A stretch of 64,000 nt of DNA. It comes from Lutispora sp003527145. Its GTDB lineage: Bacteria; Bacillota; Clostridia; Lutisporales; Lutisporaceae. Of the stretch, positions 60,527 to 64,000 are shown one piece after another. Location: NCBI GenBank assembly GCA_029983695.1, contig JASBZB010000004.1:89410-153409 (forward strand), read 5' to 3'. The translations under genes were made by a program, and so were the position numbers. Below the pieces are notes generated by a model, which was given only the letters and a program-made list of their open reading frames with translations, searched no databases and had not been told where the DNA came from. Positions within the stretch are counted from its first letter, which is position 1; each line of letters starts with the position of its first letter.

Positions 60527-61705
60527 ATGTATTACATAACAACCAGTGAAGCGGCAGAAAAATGGGGCATTTCCGGGCGGTCGATCAACTATCATTTGGC
60601 CGCTGGGCATATCCCCAATGCGGTCAAAAAGGGGAAACTGTGGCTGATACCAGCGGACGCCCAGCGGCCTGCAGATAACCGACGCCACGAAGGGACGATT
60701 CAAAAATCGCTGTCTTCCGATTTGCACAATATATTGGTTTCCACCACTATCCCAATGCCCCATGATAACCCAGATGCGATTTTGGATACCGTGAGCGGAG
60801 AAAGGCTTCGCCTTCAATACGAGAGTGAGCTTGCCTATCTGCGTGGCGACTTTAAGCGGACGATGTGCTGTTTTGATAGGACCGAAGGGGACGAAGCGGC
60901 CAGGCTCCGGGCCTCTTTGATGGCAGTCGCGGGGGCCATCAGTCTGGGGGATTACCGCGCCTATACAGAAATTGACAGTTATCTCAAGAGATGCATCGAA
61001 GCCAATCAAGGCAGCGATATGTCCGCCATCGGGGAGCTGGCGCTTGCAAGCGTCGCTGTGAGCATAACGGCCCCGAATATGGTTCCCGACTGGCTGAAGG
61101 AGGGAGATTTCAGCGCTATACCTATACTGGCAAAGCCGCATACCCTCTATTTACGATCCAAATATTTCCTTTGCGTAGGCAGATATGAAGCCATGCTGGC
61201 TGTGGCGCAAACCGCTCTGACTTTGAGCGCGCCGGAGCAAGGGATTACCTTCACCGGTATTTATCTGAGGGTGATATGCGCCATTGCCTGTCATCATCTC
61301 GAGCGGGAGGATGCGGCCGTACGCTGGCTGCTTGAGGCTATGCGTATCTGTCTGCCTCACGGATTTATCACGCCTTTTGCGGAGGCCGCCGCCCTGCTGG
61401 GCGGGCTGGTAGAGCGTTGCCTGGAGCGGGAGTTCCCTGATTATTATGACGCCGTAATCGGGCAATGGAAGCGCACCTTTAAGAACTGGGTCGCCTTTCA
61501 TAACGAGTTCACGAAGGACCACATCACATTCATCCTGTCCTTGCGGGAATGCCATATCGCTATCCTTGTGGCGCACCGCGTTCCTTACGCCAAAATCGCC
61601 AAGCAGTACAATATTTCGGTGGGGCGGCTCAAGAACATCATGCTGGAGATTTATGAAAAGCTCTGTATATCCGGTCGTAACGAACTTGCGAAATACATCA
61701 TGTGA
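60527..61705 (+). CDS. regulator with N-terminal HTH_17 and C-terminal LuxR-type HTH
   Basis: This 392-residue protein begins with an excisionase/MerR-like winged HTH (YITTSEAAEKWGISGRSINY, HLAAGHIPNAVKKGKLWLIP, about 2-45). A helical, TPR-like middle of about 270 residues follows (for example YLRSKYFLCVGRYEAMLAVA). It ends in a LuxR-type HTH (PYAKIAKQYNISVGRLKNIM, LEIYEKLCISGRNELAKYI). This format is frequent in Lachnospiraceae-type genomes beside surface and secretion genes. The codons are markedly more GC-rich than those to the left. GGGAGTGG precedes the ATG. Confidence 0.8.
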   Translation: MYYITTSEAAEKWGISGRSINYHLAAGHIPNAVKKGKLWLIPADAQRPADNRRHEGTIQKSLSSDLHNILVSTTIPMPHDNPDAILDTVSGERLRLQYESELAYLRGDFKRTMCCFDRTEGDEAARLRASLMAVAGAISLGDYRAYTEIDSYLKRCIEANQGSDMSAIGELALASVAVSITAPNMVPDWLKEGDFSAIPILAKPHTLYLRSKYFLCVGRYEAMLAVAQTALTLSAPEQGITFTGIYLRVICAIACHHLEREDAAVRWLLEAMRICLPHGFITPFAEAAALLGGLVERCLEREFPDYYDAVIGQWKRTFKNWVAFHNEFTKDHITFILSLRECHIAILVAHRVPYAKIAKQYNISVGRLKNIMLEIYEKLCISGRNELAKYIM

Positions 61706-61716
61706 GCCGAAAAAAC

Positions 61717-61742
61717 GTGACTTTTTGAGGGTAAAAAGTCAC
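61717..61742. other. perfect hairpin after the two-HTH regulator
   Basis: GTGACTTTTT and AAAAAGTCAC are perfect inverse arms with a six-base loop, 11 bases after the stop. There is no U-run. It could be an operator for the downstream surface genes or a weak terminator. Confidence 0.5.
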
Positions 61743-61825
61743 TACCAAAAGCATGGATTTTCCTCTATGATAAAATGGAAAAATTATCATGGGGAATTTT
61801 TATGTCCCGGCGAGAGGAGGAAAAA

Positions 61826-61882
61826 ATGAAACGTATTTTCATCATGATTCTGTGCGCAGCGTTGGCGCTCACTATGTTGTAA
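61826..61882 (+). CDS. 18-residue signal-peptide-like ORF, probably truncated gene
   Basis: MKRIFIMILCAALALTML followed by TAA sits behind a perfect GAGAGGAGG. It looks like the first two thirds of a signal peptide (compare MKRLLCTLLALCMALTML at 10579). No mature part follows in any frame, so it is a leader-like peptide or a stump. Confidence 0.4.
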   Translation: MKRIFIMILCAALALTML

Positions 61883-61912
61883 ATTTTAATCAGTATAAAG
61901 GAGAGATGAAGA

Positions 61913-62440
61913 ATGGAAGCATTTATTGGAACGATTATAGCATGGCCCATAGATTTTGCACCGGAAGGCTGGCTTTTTTGCAAAGGGCAGACTTTGAATA
62001 TTGCTCAATATCAGGCTCTTTATTCCCTTATAGGAAACAGATACGGCGGTGACGGCAGAACCACATTTATGCTCCCCAATCTTTCGGGGAGAGTCATTGT
62101 GGGAGCCGGGGAGAGCGCCGGAACCTCTAACTATATGCTGGCACAAACCGGAGGTGCGGAAACAGTTGCACTTACCGTAAATCAGATACCTTCCCATACT
62201 CATTCCATTCCGGCCAGCACAGACCAAGCAGGGACGAACATACCCGGCGGGAATGCCGTTTTAGCAAAAGCAGAAGATGATATGGGGACAGCCTACAATA
62301 TCTATAAGACCGGAGGGGCCAATACCGCCATGTCACCAACAGGTTCAACCGGGCAGAATGCGCCGCATTCAAATGTCCAGCCATATCTATCACTGAACTA
62401 TATTATCTGCATCAATGGGATTTATCCGCCTCGCCCATAG
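61913..62440 (+). CDS. phage tail collar-domain protein (MdpB-like)
   Basis: This 175-residue protein has the tail-collar/microcystin-dependent-protein pattern: IGTIIAWPIDFAPEGWLFCK, ALYSLIGNRYGGDGRTTFML, PNLSGRVIVGAGESAG, the NQIPSHTHSI motif (about 93-102) and the end HSNVQPYLSLNYIICINGIY. It has no signal peptide. Such proteins occur in phage tails and, in Firmicutes, as stand-alone genes near secreted proteins. No other phage gene is nearby. AAGGAGAG precedes the ATG. Confidence 0.9.
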   Translation: MEAFIGTIIAWPIDFAPEGWLFCKGQTLNIAQYQALYSLIGNRYGGDGRTTFMLPNLSGRVIVGAGESAGTSNYMLAQTGGAETVALTVNQIPSHTHSIPASTDQAGTNIPGGNAVLAKAEDDMGTAYNIYKTGGANTAMSPTGSTGQNAPHSNVQPYLSLNYIICINGIYPPRP

Positions 62441-62492
62441 ACACAAACACTTCTTACTGCTGTGCAGGAATATGACAGGAGGGATTAAAGGA

Positions 62493-64000
62493 ATGAAACG
62501 AGCATTCAAGAAAACCGTGTCCCTTGTTATGGCGATTGCACTATCGTTTGGGCTGCTCTCTTCCACCGTGTTTGCGGTGGAAGGGAAAGCCGAAATTACA
62601 GCGCTAATGCTGCCGACGCCCGGGATTCTGGCGGCAGGCACACCGAATACAAGCTGGTACACCGCGAATCCAAGCGCCTCCTCGTTTGAAATCGGCACCG
62701 CCGACCAGCTTGCGGGGCTGGCGCTGCTTTTAACAGATACGGCCCCGTCTGTGTCAGACGGCTTTACAGGCAAAACCATCAAGCTGACCCATGACATCGA
62801 TCTGTCTGCCTATCAAAGCGGAAGCGGCTGGACGCCTATCGGAACACATTGGGCTTTTAAGGGAACCTTTGACGGCAACGGAAAAACCATTACGGGTCTA
62901 ATAATTTCAGGAGTACAGGATGTAAACATCCATGGCTTATTTGGCAATGTTAACGGAGGCACGATCAAAAACCTCAGGCTGGATGATATTAATGTCTTTG
63001 CAAGGGGGCAATATGCAGGCGGAATTGCCGGAAGTGTAGGAGAAAACGGCACGATTGAAAACTGTTCCGTCAGCGGTACAATTTCTGCGCCGGGCTACAA
63101 CAACGTTGGAGGAATCGCAGGTAGAAATTCACCGGGAATCATCCGAAATTGTATCAGCACGGCAATTGCTTCCGGCAAAGGATATGTCGGCGGGATTGCA
63201 GGAGTATCAAACGGCATAATCCAAAACTGTTATGTCACAGGCAATGTTACCGCTGAGACAACTACAAACTGCCGTGCGGGCGGCATTGCGGGAGGCACGG
63301 GAGCAAGCTCCCAGATAACAGGCTGCGCGGCGTTAAACGGCTCGGTTATCGGTTTGTCCGGTGAAACCGGCAGAGTGTTTGGCTATAAAATCGGGGCGGC
63401 ACAAATCGTCAACAATTATGCCTCCGGCAATATGCTGGTGAACGGTTCCACAGTTGCGGGAGGCTCGGCAGATGATATGAACGGGGCGCCCAAAGCCTCC
63501 GAAGATTGGCTTGCGGCCGCAACATGGGGAAGCTCCGGCCTGAATTGGGACACCGGTGTATGGGATATTACGGTAGGAAGCCTGCCCTCACTGAAAGTTT
63601 TCGGCGCGGCACCGCCCACATCGATCATTAACATCACCCAGCACCCAGCCCCTATTACCAATGTCATCGTGGGCAGCATCTCAGGATCACTTTCGGTAAC
63701 GGCCAGCCTAACACCATCCGGTCCATTAAACTACCAGTGGTATCAAAACACGGCGGAATCCAATTCCGGCGGCACAACCATTGGAGGAGCAACCAGTGCA
63801 AGCTTTATCATCCCCACCGGCTTGACAGAGGGAACCTATTACTATTTCTGCGAGGTCAGCGCCGGGGCCGCCTCCGTCCGCTCCAATGTGGCGAGGATCA
63901 ACGTATCCGCCGTAACAGATACAGGGAACCCCATACCGGGGGCTGCGGGCGCGGTTCAAATCGAGTCCATTTTCTTTACTACGCCAAGAATCGCTCAAGC
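62493..64000 (+). CDS. secreted GLUG-repeat surface protein, 5' part (runs off the window)
   Basis: The ATG at 62493 follows GGAGGGATTAAAGG, and the frame is open for 502 codons to the end of the window. A signal peptide (KRAFKKTVSLVMAIALSFGL..VFAVEG) comes first. Then an N-terminal domain (SFEIGTADQLAGLALLL, TIKLTHDIDLSAYQ, FKGTFDGNGKTITGLI) and GLUG repeats (YAGGIAGSVGENGTIENCSV, NVGGIAGRNSPGIIRNC, YVGGIAGVSNGIIQNCYVTG) up to about residue 310. From about 375 an Ig-like segment follows (LNYQWYQNTAESNSGG, GTYYYFCEVSAGAASVRSNV). It is a relative in architecture, not in detail, of the C-terminus of the 2215-residue protein. The missing end may hold an anchor. Confidence 0.88.
   Translation, partial: MKRAFKKTVSLVMAIALSFGLLSSTVFAVEGKAEITALMLPTPGILAAGTPNTSWYTANPSASSFEIGTADQLAGLALLLTDTAPSVSDGFTGKTIKLTHDIDLSAYQSGSGWTPIGTHWAFKGTFDGNGKTITGLIISGVQDVNIHGLFGNVNGGTIKNLRLDDINVFARGQYAGGIAGSVGENGTIENCSVSGTISAPGYNNVGGIAGRNSPGIIRNCISTAIASGKGYVGGIAGVSNGIIQNCYVTGNVTAETTTNCRAGGIAGGTGASSQITGCAALNGSVIGLSGETGRVFGYKIGAAQIVNNYASGNMLVNGSTVAGGSADDMNGAPKASEDWLAAATWGSSGLNWDTGVWDITVGSLPSLKVFGAAPPTSIINITQHPAPITNVIVGSISGSLSVTASLTPSGPLNYQWYQNTAESNSGGTTIGGATSASFIIPTGLTEGTYYYFCEVSAGAASVRSNVARINVSAVTDTGNPIPGAAGAVQIESIFFTTPRIAQ

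Noticed and set aside
60422..61141. 239-codon minus-strand ORF
   Set aside because: It is antisense to the two-HTH regulator, whose frame carries both HTH motifs. GC-rich sequence explains the long open frame.
1..64000. CRISPR array, tRNA, rRNA or intact insertion sequence
   Set aside because: No regularly spaced repeats, no tRNA cloverleaf landmarks, no rRNA-like sequence and no transposase motifs were seen.

Overview
The window looks like one contig of a low-GC, Gram-positive, spore-forming anaerobe of the Clostridia type. The evidence is strong AAGGAGG-type ribosome binding sites with many TTG/GTG starts, a T-box leader, SPOCS (DUF3794) and GerMN sporulation-type domains, an SLH-domain surface protein, a FeoAB iron uptake locus and several clostridial-type regulators. 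No rRNA, tRNA, CRISPR array or intact insertion sequence was seen. Some small or broken genes (B3/B4 protein, prenyltransferase-like protein, HTH protein, Big_3 surface protein) are damaged. Two of these carry apparent -1 errors in A6 homopolymers, so assembly error must be kept in mind.

Layout. 1-0.9 kb: a deleted B3/B4 gene and a small membrane protein. 0.8-15.3 kb: a minus-strand surface and envelope block: WG-repeat/Big_3/ricin-like protein, WG-repeat/ricin-like protein, a frameshifted Big_3 protein, LemA, a 2215-residue SLH-anchored giant, and a subtilisin-like lipoprotein. Two nearly identical direct-repeat elements of LytTR type lie in front of this block and in front of lemA. A LytTR response regulator without a kinase is divergently encoded beside the first. 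16-22 kb: gene remnants, intergenic palindromes, a tryptophanyl-tRNA synthetase with both a Trp T-box and a Trp-Trp leader peptide, small membrane proteins, a GNAT protein and a lipoprotein. 22-31.7 kb: a catabolic stretch with a three-subunit molybdenum hydroxylase, Xre-type regulators, a two-component Na+/solute symporter, a D-aminoacylase-type amidohydrolase and an ornithine cyclodeaminase-like enzyme.

31.7-38.7 kb holds the least familiar part. Four small proteins with a CnaB/carboxypeptidase-regulatory-like fold face three SPOCS-domain proteins, one of them fused to a TolB-like propeller, followed closely by a GT4 glycosyltransferase. One of the CnaB-like proteins carries the same short N-terminal motif as the SPOCS proteins, which suggests that unlike proteins are sent to one assembly, perhaps a spore surface layer. 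38.8-47.8 kb: PAP2 phosphatase, nucleotidase, PIN-PhoH ATPase, PHP phosphoesterase, a degenerate kinase, then feoA-feoA-feoB with the Cys-rich partner, a truncated Fur, a DtxR-type repressor and YbaK. Feo expression is probably controlled by a Fur box and a second dyad at the promoter.

47.8-60.4 kb: GerMN lipoprotein, a sigma-YvrJ-HTH_16 cassette, an ABC-F protein with an attenuator that contains its own ribosome binding site, a sigma-54 regulated permease/lyase pair with a divergent enhancer-binding protein and matching upstream sites, a tandem MerR regulator before a two-gene ABC exporter, a DUF2935 protein and a second DtxR family repressor. 60.4-64 kb, visibly more GC-rich: a two-HTH regulator, a tail-collar (MdpB-like) protein and the 5' part of a GLUG-repeat surface protein that runs off the window.
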